Source: Paramixta manurensis
GTDB lineage: Bacteria > Pseudomonadota > Gammaproteobacteria > Enterobacterales > Enterobacteriaceae
Length of the DNA stretch: 64,000 nucleotides
Direction: 5' to 3'
Assembly (NCBI RefSeq): GCF_013285385.1
Contig: NZ_CP054212.1
Coordinates: forward strand, 3,224,001-3,288,000
Under the pieces are notes generated by a model, which saw only the letters and a program-made list of their open reading frames with translations, ran no database searches and was not told the DNA's origin. Positions within the stretch are counted from its first letter, which is position 1. The number at the start of each line of letters is the position of its first letter. Below are positions 37,166 to 44,073 of the stretch, one piece after another. The translations under genes were made by a program, and so were the position numbers.

Positions 37166-37702
37166 CTATTTTTGCAGGTCAGGAATTGTCACTTGCCCAT
37201 GATTTTCCAGACGTTCGATGCGAGCCAGTAAAGATGGTTTCTTCACCCTTCCCCAGCGGTTCAGTAAACGCCCCGACATGCTGGCAACATCTTTCTCTTT
37301 CATATATTCCAGCATCACCGCATTCCGCTCTGCTTCGTAGCTTTCGCTGTATTTCCGCAGTTCTGCTGTCATCCAGTTGAAAGCATTGATATATGCTTCT
37401 TTCACTGCGTCAGCTTTAGCGCCATTAAACCCCATGACAAGCATAACAAACCCGCTGAAGTCCATCGTGTAATAGGTCTGCTTCTTGTAAAAAACACCTA
37501 ACTCATTGATTCTCTCGGCAACGCAAAAATGCGTTGTCCTGAATGCATCTGAGCAATGACTGTTTTTTAATGCCCTTAATACATCCGCATGTCTCTTACC
37601 GAACGCTTTCGCTATCTGAAAGGTATCAGTTACCGGCTCACCATCTGCAGCTGATACCAACTGGCGAAAATCAAACTCAGGGATTACTGATAAATCGTTC
37701 AT
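37166..37702 (-). CDS. rha: Rha-family phage regulatory protein
   Basis: 178 residues. The N-terminal domain (PVTDTFQIAKAFGKRHADVLRALKNSH...FRTTHF) is the pRha domain of phage regulators that interfere with growth in hosts lacking IHF. The middle (YTMDFSGFVMLVMGFNGAKADAVKEAYINAFNWM) is the usual continuation, and the C-terminal part is coiled-coil-like. It is transcribed with the late genes after the lysis cassette. Confidence 0.85.
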   Translation of the reverse strand: MNDLSVIPEFDFRQLVSAADGEPVTDTFQIAKAFGKRHADVLRALKNSHCSDAFRTTHFCVAERINELGVFYKKQTYYTMDFSGFVMLVMGFNGAKADAVKEAYINAFNWMTAELRKYSESYEAERNAVMLEYMKEKDVASMSGRLLNRWGRVKKPSLLARIERLENHGQVTIPDLQK

Positions 37703-37721
37703 TGCGTTTACCTTTTTGAAA

Positions 37722-37788
37722 TAGAGCCTGCCGCATAGAGAACCAGCCCCAAGAAGCTCGCCAGCATTACTGGTGCTCTCAGGCTCTA
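37722..37788. other. Potentially structured leader before rha
   Basis: Perfect 9-bp complement TAGAGCCTG (37722-37730) / CAGGCTCTA (37780-37788) encloses 49 nt that include a smaller CCAG/CTGG stem. On the minus strand it precedes the rha start. It could be an RNA structure controlling rha. Confidence 0.35.
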
Positions 37789-37841
37789 CATCAAACAGGT
37801 CTTGGGATTTGCGCTGCGGGCGCGGGGATTTACTACGGACG

Positions 37842-37867
37842 AAAAAAAGCCCCGCTAATGCGAGGCT
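37842..37867 (-). terminator. Terminator after the lysis genes
   Basis: Minus strand: AGCCTCGC/GCGGGGCT stem (one mismatch), ATTA loop, then seven T, 3 bp after the Rz stop. Confidence 0.85.
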
Positions 37868-37869
37868 CG

Positions 37870-38334
37870 TTACTTCTGGATAGCGCGGATATATTCCTGC
37901 AAACCGGTTATTTGCTTATTTGCTGTTTCGATTCGTTCCCGGAGGGTGAAATAATCCCGTTCAGCGGCGTTAGTAAGTCCGGGGCTGGCAGCAGCATCCA
38001 TGCTGGCGGAGGTGGAGGAGTCGGACACTCGCTTACATGTGGCGTTGATACGCAGCCGCTTAATGCCATCAACAACATCGCGCTGCAAATCATCGATCGT
38101 TTGTTTTGCATCTGCGAGTTCCTTTGTGTATTTCCTGTCGATTTCAGCAACTGATTTTTGGTCAGCCTGCATTTTCGTGATTGTTTGCTGACGTGTTGCT
38201 GCTAACTGCTCTGCCTGCCTTCGCTCGGCGTCTGCCGTTTTATATGCAGAATGATAGTGCTGAGCGAGAGAACAAAAGATTGCGGCTAAACCTGCAAGCG
38301 CCAGCCACATGATGAGACGCCAGTTAAAGGTCAT
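37870..38334 (-). CDS. rz: Rz i-spanin
   Basis: 154 residues: N-terminal membrane anchor (LIMWLALAGLAAIFCSLA) and a long periplasmic coiled coil. Together with Rz1 it fuses inner and outer membrane in the last step of lysis. ATG 38334 is chosen because GGAGG lies 6 nt upstream; it overlaps the endolysin stop. Confidence 0.88.
   Translation of the reverse strand: MTFNWRLIMWLALAGLAAIFCSLAQHYHSAYKTADAERRQAEQLAATRQQTITKMQADQKSVAEIDRKYTKELADAKQTIDDLQRDVVDGIKRLRINATCKRVSDSSTSASMDAAASPGLTNAAERDYFTLRERIETANKQITGLQEYIRAIQK
37908..38111 (-). CDS. rz1: Rz1 o-spanin lipoprotein (nested in Rz)
   Basis: Encoded entirely within rz in another frame. From ATG 38111 (MQNKRSMICSAMLLMALSGC) it is 67 residues with lipobox MALSGC and a Pro-rich mature part (CPTPPPPPAWMLLPAPD), the usual o-spanin form. 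The frame is open to 38150, so a longer start is possible. Confidence 0.85.
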   Translation of the reverse strand: MQNKRSMICSAMLLMALSGCVSTPHVSECPTPPPPPAWMLLPAPDLLTPLNGIISPSGNESKQQISK

Positions 38335-38827
38335 TAGCATCCTCCGCCAGGCATAGCGAACGTTCCATATCGCGTCTGTTCATCAAACCACGCCATTTCT
38401 GCCCGCCTGCATAAACCCATCTGCGCATTTCATCGCAAGCTCCAGCCTGGTCACCTGCATTGAGTTTTTTCAGTAGTGTTGAGTTCGAGAAAGCACTGAC
38501 GCCGACATTATAAGTAAAACTGTAGAGGGCGGCACGCTGATACTCACCGAGATGCACTTTAACCAGTGGGTCAACCTGCTCTTTAACTTGTCTGACCCGG
38601 TTCCACAACAAACTGTCGCATTCTCGATCAGTGTAATGCTTGCCCTGAATAACCCCCTTCCCTGTTATTCCATCGCAGACAGTCCAGACCCCGACCACGT
38701 CTTTGTATGGCTCATATACGCGACCTTCAACGCCATCCTTGCCACCTAAAAACAATGTCGTAATTGCAATGGCACCGCCGCCAGCCGCAGCGATTAACTT
38801 ATTACGCAAGCCTGATGACAGGGCCAT
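38324..38827 (-). CDS. SAR endolysin (GH24 lysozyme, R21/P1 Lyz type)
   Basis: 167 residues. A signal-arrest-release segment (LIAAAGGGAIAITTLFLGG) holds the enzyme in the membrane until depolarisation. Catalytic block GVEGRVYEPYKDVVGVWTVCDGITG has the Glu-Asp-Thr arrangement of T4-type lysozymes. It is exported without holin holes and activated when the pinholin collapses the membrane potential. Confidence 0.92.
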   Translation of the reverse strand: MALSSGLRNKLIAAAGGGAIAITTLFLGGKDGVEGRVYEPYKDVVGVWTVCDGITGKGVIQGKHYTDRECDSLLWNRVRQVKEQVDPLVKVHLGEYQRAALYSFTYNVGVSAFSNSTLLKKLNAGDQAGACDEMRRWVYAGGQKWRGLMNRRDMERSLCLAEDANDL

Positions 38828-38832
38828 AGCGT

Positions 38833-39081
38833 CTACTCCTCAAGCTTTTCAGTGGGAATATATCTGCGCGTCTCCAGTGCTCTTATCTGAGCGAGAGAAA
38901 CTTTGCGTTTAAAGTAAAAATTGATACCAGCAGTGATGAGTGCCACGACAATACCAGCAAGCACTCCGACCGCACTCCATTCGTCAGGGCTGAGCCTCGT
39001 CAGCAACCCGTTCGCGACAGTACCGGCTGACGCGCCGTATGCCACGCCAGTTGCTAATTTGCTCATATGATTAATGCTCAT
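38833..39081 (-). CDS. Pinholin, S21 family
   Basis: 82 residues with two membrane segments (ATGVAYGASAGTVANGLL and AVGVLAGIVVALITAGINFYF) and a charged tail. The N-terminus MSINHMSKLATGVAYG resembles S21 (MKSMDKISTGIAYG), including a second internal Met after five residues, which in S21 yields holin and antiholin. ATG 39081 follows GGAGGTGATC; the in-frame GTG further upstream is part of that site. Pairing with a SAR endolysin is as expected. Confidence 0.9.
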   Translation of the reverse strand: MSINHMSKLATGVAYGASAGTVANGLLTRLSPDEWSAVGVLAGIVVALITAGINFYFKRKVSLAQIRALETRRYIPTEKLEE

Positions 39082-39204
39082 GATCACCTCCGGTCATGCC
39101 GGTACGGTGGTGTGTGTTGTTAGAAAGGAGAAAGCGCCATCGCCAAAAGCACGGGTGAGTAAGGGATGGTAATTGGCGAGGCGCAAAATTGGTTGCTAAA
39201 TAAC

Positions 39205-39233
39205 TTGCAATGTAATCATTTTTTGATTACATT
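39205..39233 (+). promoter_or_regulatory. Promoter with embedded palindromic operator for the 39266-39910 unit
   Basis: -35 TTGCAA (39205-39210), 17-bp spacer, -10 TACATT (39228-39233). A perfect inverted repeat AATGTAATCA - TTTTT - TGATTACATT covers 39209-39233, so a bound repressor would block RNA polymerase. The HTH protein encoded at 39722 is the obvious candidate. Confidence 0.75.
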
Positions 39234-39265
39234 AATTGCATCGAAACGGAATGCAGGAATTTACA

Positions 39266-39718
39266 ATGAAACTCTTTCACGGCTCTTTCAGCGACAAAGC
39301 ACCGGTTATCAAAGTTGGTGAATTCGCCATGTCAGGCGACAACGTGTTTGACGGTATTTTCGCAAGTGCTGATTCTGATATTGCCGCATCCCACGGTGAC
39401 TTTGTTCACTGCTACAACATAAATTCTGTAGCCGATAGTGCAGCACTGAATGACCGCATTGGCGAGGTTGTTGCTTTTCTTGCCAGTGAAGTCGAAACCG
39501 ATGATGCTGAAACGCTGGCATATGCCATCGCTGATGATGAATGTGATGACCGTTTCGCTGATTTACTTACTCCACGTTCATGCACGGGTGATGCGGGATG
39601 GGAAATGCAGCGCCTGCGTGGCCGCGTGGCCGCCCATCTCGGATTTGATGCCGTTGAAATGAACGACGAGCACGGCACAAGCTATCTGATCGTAAATCCT
39701 TCAATCTTCGCGGAGTGA
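39266..39718 (+). CDS. ADP-ribosyltransferase-like protein, candidate anti-CRISPR (AcrIF11-like)
   Basis: 150 residues. Visible: MKLFHGS at the N-terminus (as in the LYHGS-type ART entry motif), NVFDGIFASADSDIAASHG (compare the G-x-G-I-Y-x-A helix of ARTs), an acidic middle, and VAAHLGFDAVEMNDEHGTSYLIVNP, where D134/E135 are candidate catalytic acids. Order and spacing recall AcrIF11, an ART that modifies Cas8f; that comparison is from memory. It is followed after 3 bp by an HTH gene and preceded by a promoter-operator, the form of an acr-aca operon. It lies antisense to the late transcript. Alternatives: another ART effector, or the toxin of a toxin-antitoxin pair. Confidence 0.6.
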   Translation: MKLFHGSFSDKAPVIKVGEFAMSGDNVFDGIFASADSDIAASHGDFVHCYNINSVADSAALNDRIGEVVAFLASEVETDDAETLAYAIADDECDDRFADLLTPRSCTGDAGWEMQRLRGRVAAHLGFDAVEMNDEHGTSYLIVNPSIFAE

Positions 39719-39721
39719 TGC

Positions 39722-39910
39722 ATGCTTTTACACAATTACATCAACGACACTTTCGGCGGGAATCAATCTGAATTCGCACGCCATATGGGAGTAAATCGTC
39801 AACAGGTAACGCGCTGGATCAATGAGTCGTGGATAGTCATAAATGATGTTATGTACAGCCCGCGCCGTGAAATACCAGAATATACTTCTGACGGACGAAG
39901 TGCTGAATAG
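39722..39910 (+). CDS. Small HTH DNA-binding protein (Cro/Aca-like)
   Basis: 62 residues; helix-turn-helix in NQSEFARHMGVNRQQVTRWINESWIV, then a short basic C-terminus with YSPRREIPEY. ATG 39722 has GGAG at 6 nt. As the second gene behind a promoter carrying a perfect palindrome it is most simply an autorepressor of the unit, as Aca proteins are of anti-CRISPR genes. An antitoxin role is the main alternative. Confidence 0.7.
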   Translation: MLLHNYINDTFGGNQSEFARHMGVNRQQVTRWINESWIVINDVMYSPRREIPEYTSDGRSAE

Positions 39911-39961
39911 ATTCCCCGACGCTAAGCGGTAGTAACTGTCATCGTCATGACCGGGGATGTT

Positions 39962-40036
39962 TGGTGCCGGGCAAAGGAATCGAACCTCTGACTCACGCAT
40001 TACAAGTGCGCAGTTCTGCCACTGAACTAGACCGGC
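39962..40036 (-). tRNA. Phage tRNA-Thr(UGU)
   Basis: 75 nt with encoded CCA. Minus strand: acceptor GCCGGTC/GCCCGGC (one U-C mismatch), D stem GTTC/GAAC, anticodon stem GCGCA/TGCGT, loop CTTGTAA with anticodon TGT (40004-40002), T arm AGAGG-TTCGATT-CCTTT. It lies between the late promoter and the lysis genes, so it would be made in the late transcript, like the tRNAs upstream of stx in Shiga-toxin phages. Confidence 0.9.
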
Positions 40037-40131
40037 GAATTGGTGCCACCACAAGACAGCATTCAGACCCTAAATATTATCTGAGGCCGGGTGTGGTGGT
40101 CTTTCAAGTCCCATACGGGCACGTAAAACAA

Positions 40132-40160
40132 AAAGCCCCGAGCTATTAACTCAGGGCTTT
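40132..40160 (-). terminator. tR'-like terminator downstream of the late promoter (bidirectional)
   Basis: Stem AAAGCCC-c-GAG / CTC-a-GGGCTTT with loop CTATTAA and T-rich runs on both sides (TTTTTGTTTT on the minus strand). About 40 nt after the candidate late start, where Q-dependent antitermination is needed. Confidence 0.8.
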
Positions 40161-40202
40161 CTTCTTTGTGCTTAACAACGCACGCAACTTCAACTGTTGG
40201 GA

Positions 40203-40231
40203 ATCATAACCCCAGTTTCGGGAAAAGTAAA
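40203..40231 (-). promoter_or_regulatory. Candidate late promoter pR'
   Basis: Minus strand: -35 TTTACT (40231-40226), 17-bp spacer, -10 TATGAT (40208-40203). It lies 40 bp after Q and points to the terminator, tRNA-Thr and lysis genes. The -35 overlaps one arm of the palindrome at 40229-40259. Confidence 0.7.
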
Positions 40232-40259
40232 TAGCTCACAACAAAATAATGAGCTATTT
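40229..40259. repeat. Palindrome at the late promoter, possible Q-binding element
   Basis: AAATAGCTCA (40229-40238) and TGAGCTATTT (40250-40259) form a perfect 10-bp inverted repeat; TGAGCTAT recurs at 40264-40271. Q proteins bind DNA at the late promoter, so this may be the qut/QBE site or a host regulator site. Confidence 0.5.
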
Positions 40260-40268
40260 CTGATTGAG

Positions 40269-41102
40269 CTATGAAGTCACCTTGTTAAGCGCGGTATTGG
40301 CCCATGATTCTTCAATCTCAAGCTTACCAATTAGTTGGTCATAAAATGGCTTTGCGCTTTTTTTCCATGTATCGAGGCTTATAGCGTCAGTGATGCCGCA
40401 GACTGCATTATGCGCATCGGTTGATGGTATTCGTTCATAGCCACGACCGCAGCAGCGCTTGCAATCACCCATAACCGGCACTCCCTGCCTTTCCGTTTCA
40501 GCTTTCATCACGGCCCGGCCACGACCATTGCAGTCGCGGCACGCTGTTGAGACGACGCCTTTCCCAAGGCACCGCTTACAGAGCACGCGAACTACCTCCT
40601 GAACCTGTCGGCGCTTTTCATATGATGAAGGTATAAATCCTTCAACACCCATGCGTACCGATGCCTTAACCACCTCTTTAGCAGGGAATGGCGTGTATGA
40701 TTTAGTACTGAACACTTCAGCATCTATAAATCCCTCCCCATGACAGCAATCACACGGCTTCACGCTTGCTGCGCTCCTGCAATAATCCAGGTACGCATAA
40801 GTTGCGAGCGTTTGCATAACCGCTGGCTTAATATCACTGTCGAGCTTGCGAAGGGCTGCAACCCTGTCGCAGATTGTCAAAGCATATTCAGTTAACAGGG
40901 ATACGGCGCGTGCGGCGTCGTTCTCACTTATCCCGACCTTCCCCATAAATGCCGAATATCCCATTGGAGCGCGTGCCATTGTCATACCCATAGCGGCGAT
41001 GTAATCAGTGCCGATCAGCGGCTCTGTCGATGTGCATCGGGATGTGGGATTGAAGTTTGATGTCTTCGCGTAGTGAAATTTTACCGTTGATTCAAGGCTC
41101 AC
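40269..41102 (-). CDS. Q: Late antitermination protein Q, phage 82 type
   Basis: 277 residues. Four CxxCxGxG-like knuckles (CDCCHGEG, CKRCLGKG, CRDCNGRG, CKRCCGRG) form the DnaJ-like zinc region typical of Q of phage 82. Expected to load on RNA polymerase at pR' and allow read-through of the late genes. It starts with GTG after AGGAGG, overlapping the stop of the small gene upstream (GTGA). Confidence 0.88.
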   Translation of the reverse strand: MSLESTVKFHYAKTSNFNPTSRCTSTEPLIGTDYIAAMGMTMARAPMGYSAFMGKVGISENDAARAVSLLTEYALTICDRVAALRKLDSDIKPAVMQTLATYAYLDYCRSAASVKPCDCCHGEGFIDAEVFSTKSYTPFPAKEVVKASVRMGVEGFIPSSYEKRRQVQEVVRVLCKRCLGKGVVSTACRDCNGRGRAVMKAETERQGVPVMGDCKRCCGRGYERIPSTDAHNAVCGITDAISLDTWKKSAKPFYDQLIGKLEIEESWANTALNKVTS

Positions 41103-41218
41103 CCTTTCCTCCTCAGAATATGGCTAAAGTGTTGCAATATCCGGTAGTCGAACTGAAATGATTCTTTGCTGCGATACATGCGGAGTAGTAACCACTTTCG
41201 CCTGAGATAGTCGCTCAT
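41099..41218 (-). CDS. Small basic protein between ninG and Q
   Basis: 39 residues (MSDYLRRKWLLLRMYRSKES...), basic and aromatic. Its ATG overlaps the ninG stop (ATGA) and its stop overlaps the Q start (GTGA), which supports it as a real gene. The same slot holds tiny YlcG-like proteins in other lambdoid phages. Confidence 0.7.
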   Translation of the reverse strand: MSDYLRRKWLLLRMYRSKESFQFDYRILQHFSHILRRKG

Positions 41219-41799
41219 GCCGCTTCCTCCCGCTGTTTAATCAACGCCCGTAATTTCGCTCTGTACAGCGCCCTAATGCTGTCCAGTTCTTCTCTGGTGT
41301 ATCGGTGAGGTGTGTTGTTAGATTCGAGCGCAAGGACGCGCTGAGGGCCGATTTTTTCTATGAGGTTGATACGGTACTGCTGTTGGTTGCCGGATAGCTG
41401 GACGTTACAGCGATGACATTGTTTCGATATATTGTCTTCGTTATAACGGATGTGCGATGCCTTGCCTCTTGACCGGTAATGCCCCGCTTCCCACTGAACC
41501 GTTTCCCACGTTCCGCAACTGATGCACGGAAGCTCTTTGTCCCTTTCCCGTATGTAGTCATTGACTACGCGCTGCGTTAAGTCTTCCCAGTGCTTTAGCG
41601 GCTTCAGTTTGGCTTTACGCTCACGCCATTCACGACGAGATTTAGCCTCAGCCTGTTTCTGCTGATTCTCTTTCTGTCGTTTCTGGAATTGGTAGGCGCA
41701 AGGGCCGGAACAAACAAACTGAAGGGGTCGGGATGGGATGAATTTATTTTTGCAGGATTTGCAGGTCTTCGGTTTCGGCGACTTAATCACTTTCGCCAT
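41215..41799 (-). CDS. ninG: NinG (Rap) recombination endonuclease
   Basis: 194 residues: N-terminal zinc region (CKSCKNKFIPSRPLQFVCSGPC), Lys/Arg-rich linker, HNH-like C-terminal domain (CISCGTWETVQWEAGHYRSRG, CHRCNVQLSGN). Rap/NinG is a Holliday-junction endonuclease used in phage recombination. ATG 41799 has GGAGGT at good spacing. Confidence 0.92.
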   Translation of the reverse strand: MAKVIKSPKPKTCKSCKNKFIPSRPLQFVCSGPCAYQFQKRQKENQQKQAEAKSRREWRERKAKLKPLKHWEDLTQRVVNDYIRERDKELPCISCGTWETVQWEAGHYRSRGKASHIRYNEDNISKQCHRCNVQLSGNQQQYRINLIEKIGPQRVLALESNNTPHRYTREELDSIRALYRAKLRALIKQREEAA

Positions 41800-41917
41800 C
41801 ATCACCTCCATACATGTTAGGGTCTGTCATTTCGTAGAAAGCCGAGCAATCGCTGCAGACGTAACATTCATCCGGTGATAGCGGCATGCCGCAGTCACAG
41901 CAAATTTCTTCGCACAT
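41783..41917 (-). CDS. Small Cys-rich protein
   Basis: 44 residues from ATG 41917: MCEEICCDCGMPLSPDECYVCSDCSAFYEM, two CxxC pairs making a probable zinc ribbon, then an acidic tail. It overlaps both neighbours. The start is uncertain (41920 also possible). Not recognised. Confidence 0.55.
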   Translation of the reverse strand: MCEEICCDCGMPLSPDECYVCSDCSAFYEMTDPNMYGGDDGESD

Positions 41918-42194
41918 CATCGCTACCATCCAGCCACAGAAGAAATAACAGGCAGCAAATAGCATGTGCCAGATGCGGCAACCCACTTTCTGAATCATTG
42001 CGTTCGCCGCCCCACCAGGCTGTTATGTGGCGCATTGCGGCATCGAAATAACGGGTCCGGGCATCCGGTACCGTTTTCCAGTTATCAACCGCATATTTCT
42101 GTGCACCAAATTCCAGCACATCGATAACAGGTTTCAGCGTTCCTAGTGGAATGAGGCTAAATCGCCATTTTCCCGCGTCGTGTTTAGTTGTCAT
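41895..42194 (-). CDS. dATP/dGTP diphosphohydrolase-like protein (DUF5664 type)
   Basis: 99 residues with the family blocks KHDAGKWRFSLIP, VLEFGAQKYAVDNW, RYFDAAMRHITAW and ESGLPHLAHAICCLLFLLWL; the last carries the His and acidic residues of MazG-like all-alpha nucleotide pyrophosphohydrolases. It may adjust dNTP pools. ATGA overlap with the gene upstream. Confidence 0.75.
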   Translation of the reverse strand: MTTKHDAGKWRFSLIPLGTLKPVIDVLEFGAQKYAVDNWKTVPDARTRYFDAAMRHITAWWGGERNDSESGLPHLAHAICCLLFLLWLDGSDDVRRNLL

Positions 42195-42331
42195 CTCGGC
42201 ATCCTCATCTTGTCGTCCACACGCGCACGGATACCGCCGATGTAATCAAAGGTGACTATCTGGCTGGCGGTTGGAATTGGCTTGGGACGGTTTCTGCTGC
42301 GGCGGGTAGGTCGGAATATAGCGTTCTGCAT
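42191..42331 (-). CDS. Small basic protein
   Basis: 46 residues: Arg/Pro-rich N-terminus (FRPTRRSRNRPKPIP) then QIVTFDYIGGIRARVDDKMRMPR. The ATGA overlap with the next gene supports translation. Not recognised. Confidence 0.6.
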   Translation of the reverse strand: MQNAIFRPTRRSRNRPKPIPTASQIVTFDYIGGIRARVDDKMRMPR

Positions 42332-42347
42332 AGCAAGGTAAGTGACG

Positions 42348-42632
42348 CTAATTTGTCGCCGCATAAGCCGCCCTCACGCCAGAAATAAGGTCGTTGAATT
42401 CCTGCATGTTTGCTCTGATGCCGAAGCCTGCCGCCTGCTCCGCCTTGTGATAGAGCATGCCGTTATGTCGTTCTGGGTCGGCTTTCTTCTTAACGACGCC
42501 ATCGCGCACAAAGCCCGCCAGTAAAATCCGCACAGTGTCTTTCTTCGCATGCGCAAATGAAGCTATCTGTGTCGATGTCATCCAGCCGCCATTGCTCAGC
42601 GCTTCGATGACTGATACCTGTGTTTTAGTCAT
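42348..42632 (-). CDS. Winged-helix-like phage protein
   Basis: 94 residues. MTKTQVSVIEALSNGGWMTSTQIASFAHAKKDTVRILLAGFVRDGVVKKK reads as a winged helix. Function unknown. Confidence 0.6.
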   Translation of the reverse strand: MTKTQVSVIEALSNGGWMTSTQIASFAHAKKDTVRILLAGFVRDGVVKKKADPERHNGMLYHKAEQAAGFGIRANMQEFNDLISGVRAAYAATN

Positions 42633-42650
42633 TCTGTTTTTCCTTCAGTT

Positions 42651-43178
42651 TTAGGCATATTCCCACATCATGCTGCGGTGAGATTTTTGCCTCCCGGTGA
42701 TCGAGTTATGAACCAGAGACGGGTTGCACCCATAGCGCCTAGTTGATTGAATGGAAGGATACCAATATCCAATTTCAGCACCACTTGCTTGAACTGTGGT
42801 CTTATTTAAATTCATGAGACCTATTTCATTGGCGTGTTTCATATTCATTTCATGCGTGCACCACTCTAGATTTGAAACAATATTATTTCTTTTGTTTCCA
42901 TCGATATGATTTACATGTGGATAATGATTTGGATTGGGGATAAAAGCCATTGCAACAAAACGATGCACTAAGTAATGTTTTGATTTTAAAGAAACCCTAT
43001 CATATTGATGTGTTTTGCACAGACCGAGAATTCTTCCTGTGTATAGTTTCTTAACCCAAGTCTTTTTATCTCTTCCGCATGTATTTATCATTCTGGTTAT
43101 ACTTCTAACCCTGCCAGCATCACTGACCTCATAAAACCCCTCTAATCCTGGAACAGGCAGCCATTGTTCATCACTCAT
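42651..43178 (-). CDS. NUMOD4/HNH homing-type endonuclease
   Basis: 175 residues: N-terminal NUMOD4 motif ([21 protein letters not shown]), HNH core ([13 protein letters not shown]...[28 protein letters not shown]) and a C-terminal DNA-binding segment. AT-rich compared with its neighbours and overlapping the ninB 3' end by 8 bp, consistent with insertion as a free-standing homing endonuclease. Confidence 0.88.
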   Translation of the reverse strand: MSDEQWLPVPGLEGFYEVSDAGRVRSITRMINTCGRDKKTWVKKLYTGRILGLCKTHQYDRVSLKSKHYLVHRFVAMAFIPNPNHYPHVNHIDGNKRNNIVSNLEWCTHEMNMKHANEIGLMNLNKTTVQASGAEIGYWYPSIQSTRRYGCNPSLVHNSITGRQKSHRSMMWEYA

Positions 43179-43602
43179 TGATTAATCTCTTTGTGTGGTA
43201 TTCAGAGTTGGGTGGGATGCGAATTTTTATGCCTTTGGTTAAACACCAGACCTCAATCCTCCTCAGATAAAATGTCATTTCTTCGGTATCAAGTAGCTTC
43301 GTAGAGCGAACTATTTTGGATTCACCAAGTATTTCGATCTCTTTTTCGGGACAGAACATTCCCTTTAGAAATTCGTGAATTTCTTCATCACTTAATTTCT
43401 CAGTTGAAATCGCATTCACTTGGGTGGAAATATCTGAATTCCACATCCACATAAGGCTGTTCTGTGAGAGGCTGCGTTTTTCCGACCACGGTTTGATTAT
43501 GAGGCGGTAACAATCACCAGATTCGAGAAGAGGTTGAAGCTGTTGGCCTATGGCCGCGAAGTTAGTTTTATGGAGTCTGACGCCCTCTTTCGGTATTTGC
43601 AT
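43171..43602 (-). CDS. ninB: NinB recombination protein
   Basis: 143 residues close to lambda NinB (Orf) in length and pattern: [28 protein letters not shown] and the [13 protein letters not shown] segment. A RecFOR-like recombination mediator in lambda. The extreme C-terminus may have been altered by the HNH gene that overlaps it. Confidence 0.85.
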   Translation of the reverse strand: MQIPKEGVRLHKTNFAAIGQQLQPLLESGDCYRLIIKPWSEKRSLSQNSLMWMWNSDISTQVNAISTEKLSDEEIHEFLKGMFCPEKEIEILGESKIVRSTKLLDTEEMTFYLRRIEVWCLTKGIKIRIPPNSEYHTKRLINE

Positions 43603-43605
43603 TGG

Positions 43606-43785
43606 TCACCTCTCATCCCCCTTAACGGATATTCCTGCTCTGGTACCCTCATTGGTGAGGGTACCATCACTCTTCCTCAGGTTGGCGCTGGCATGCCATG
43701 CTTTAAACGCGAGGTGAACGCCGAAAATCACGTAACAATTCCTCCGCTCAAACCTATCCCGCTCAAGCTCGGTTTTGTCTGTCAT
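43606..43785 (-). CDS. Small hypothetical protein
   Basis: 59 residues (MTDKTELERDRFERRNCYVIFGVHLAFKAWHASANLRK...). Strong ribosome-binding site (AGGAGG) and ATGA overlap with the upstream stop. Not recognised. Confidence 0.6.
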   Translation of the reverse strand: MTDKTELERDRFERRNCYVIFGVHLAFKAWHASANLRKSDGTLTNEGTRAGISVKGDER

Positions 43786-43991
43786 AAAGCCTCCTGTGGT
43801 ATTTCTACAACATCTGCAAGCCGGGAAACGGCTGTAATGCATATGCCATCAAGATGCTTATTTTTATTTTTTATCTTCTCCTCCATGCTTTCGATGTCCT
43901 CTATTCTCGGCGGAAGATGATCGTTACGGTAATTGAATATTCTGCCAGCACCACGACTATGCACAAACGAAACGAGATATACCTGGTACAT
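43782..43991 (-). CDS. Small hypothetical protein after dnaB
   Basis: 69 residues from ATG 43991 (MYQVYLVSFVHSRGAGRIFNYRNDHLPPRIEDIESMEEKI...), with GGGAGGG upstream. It ends with IPQEAL overlapping the next gene. Not recognised. Confidence 0.6.
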   Translation of the reverse strand: MYQVYLVSFVHSRGAGRIFNYRNDHLPPRIEDIESMEEKIKNKNKHLDGICITAVSRLADVVEIPQEAL

Positions 43992-44013
43992 CACTCCCTC
44001 CCCGCCCTCAACC

Positions 44014-44044
44014 AAAAAATAAGGCCCGCTATCGTTAGCAGGCC
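44014..44044 (-). terminator. Terminator inside the right early operon
   Basis: Minus strand: GGCCTGCTA/TAGCGGGCC stem (one T-G pair), ACGA loop, then TTATTTTTT. It lies between dnaB and the nin region, so read-through needs N/nut-type antitermination. Confidence 0.75.
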
Positions 44045-44073
44045 CTTTATTAGCTCTGCTGTGTAGGCGATCA

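Noticed and set aside
37708..37767. 19-codon hydrophobic frame upstream of rha (MLASFLGLVLYAAGS...)
   Set aside because: No convincing ribosome-binding site; kept only as a remark.
40039..40122. Possible second tRNA next to tRNA-Thr (ends in GGCACCA on the minus strand, has CCACCAC/GTGGTGG pairing)
   Set aside because: No T arm (GGTTCRA) or proper anticodon stem; at best a tRNA relic.
39961..40149. Plus-strand reading frame beginning MVPGKGIEPLTHALQVRSSATELDRR
   Set aside because: It is the antisense translation of the tRNA-Thr gene, a well-known annotation artefact.
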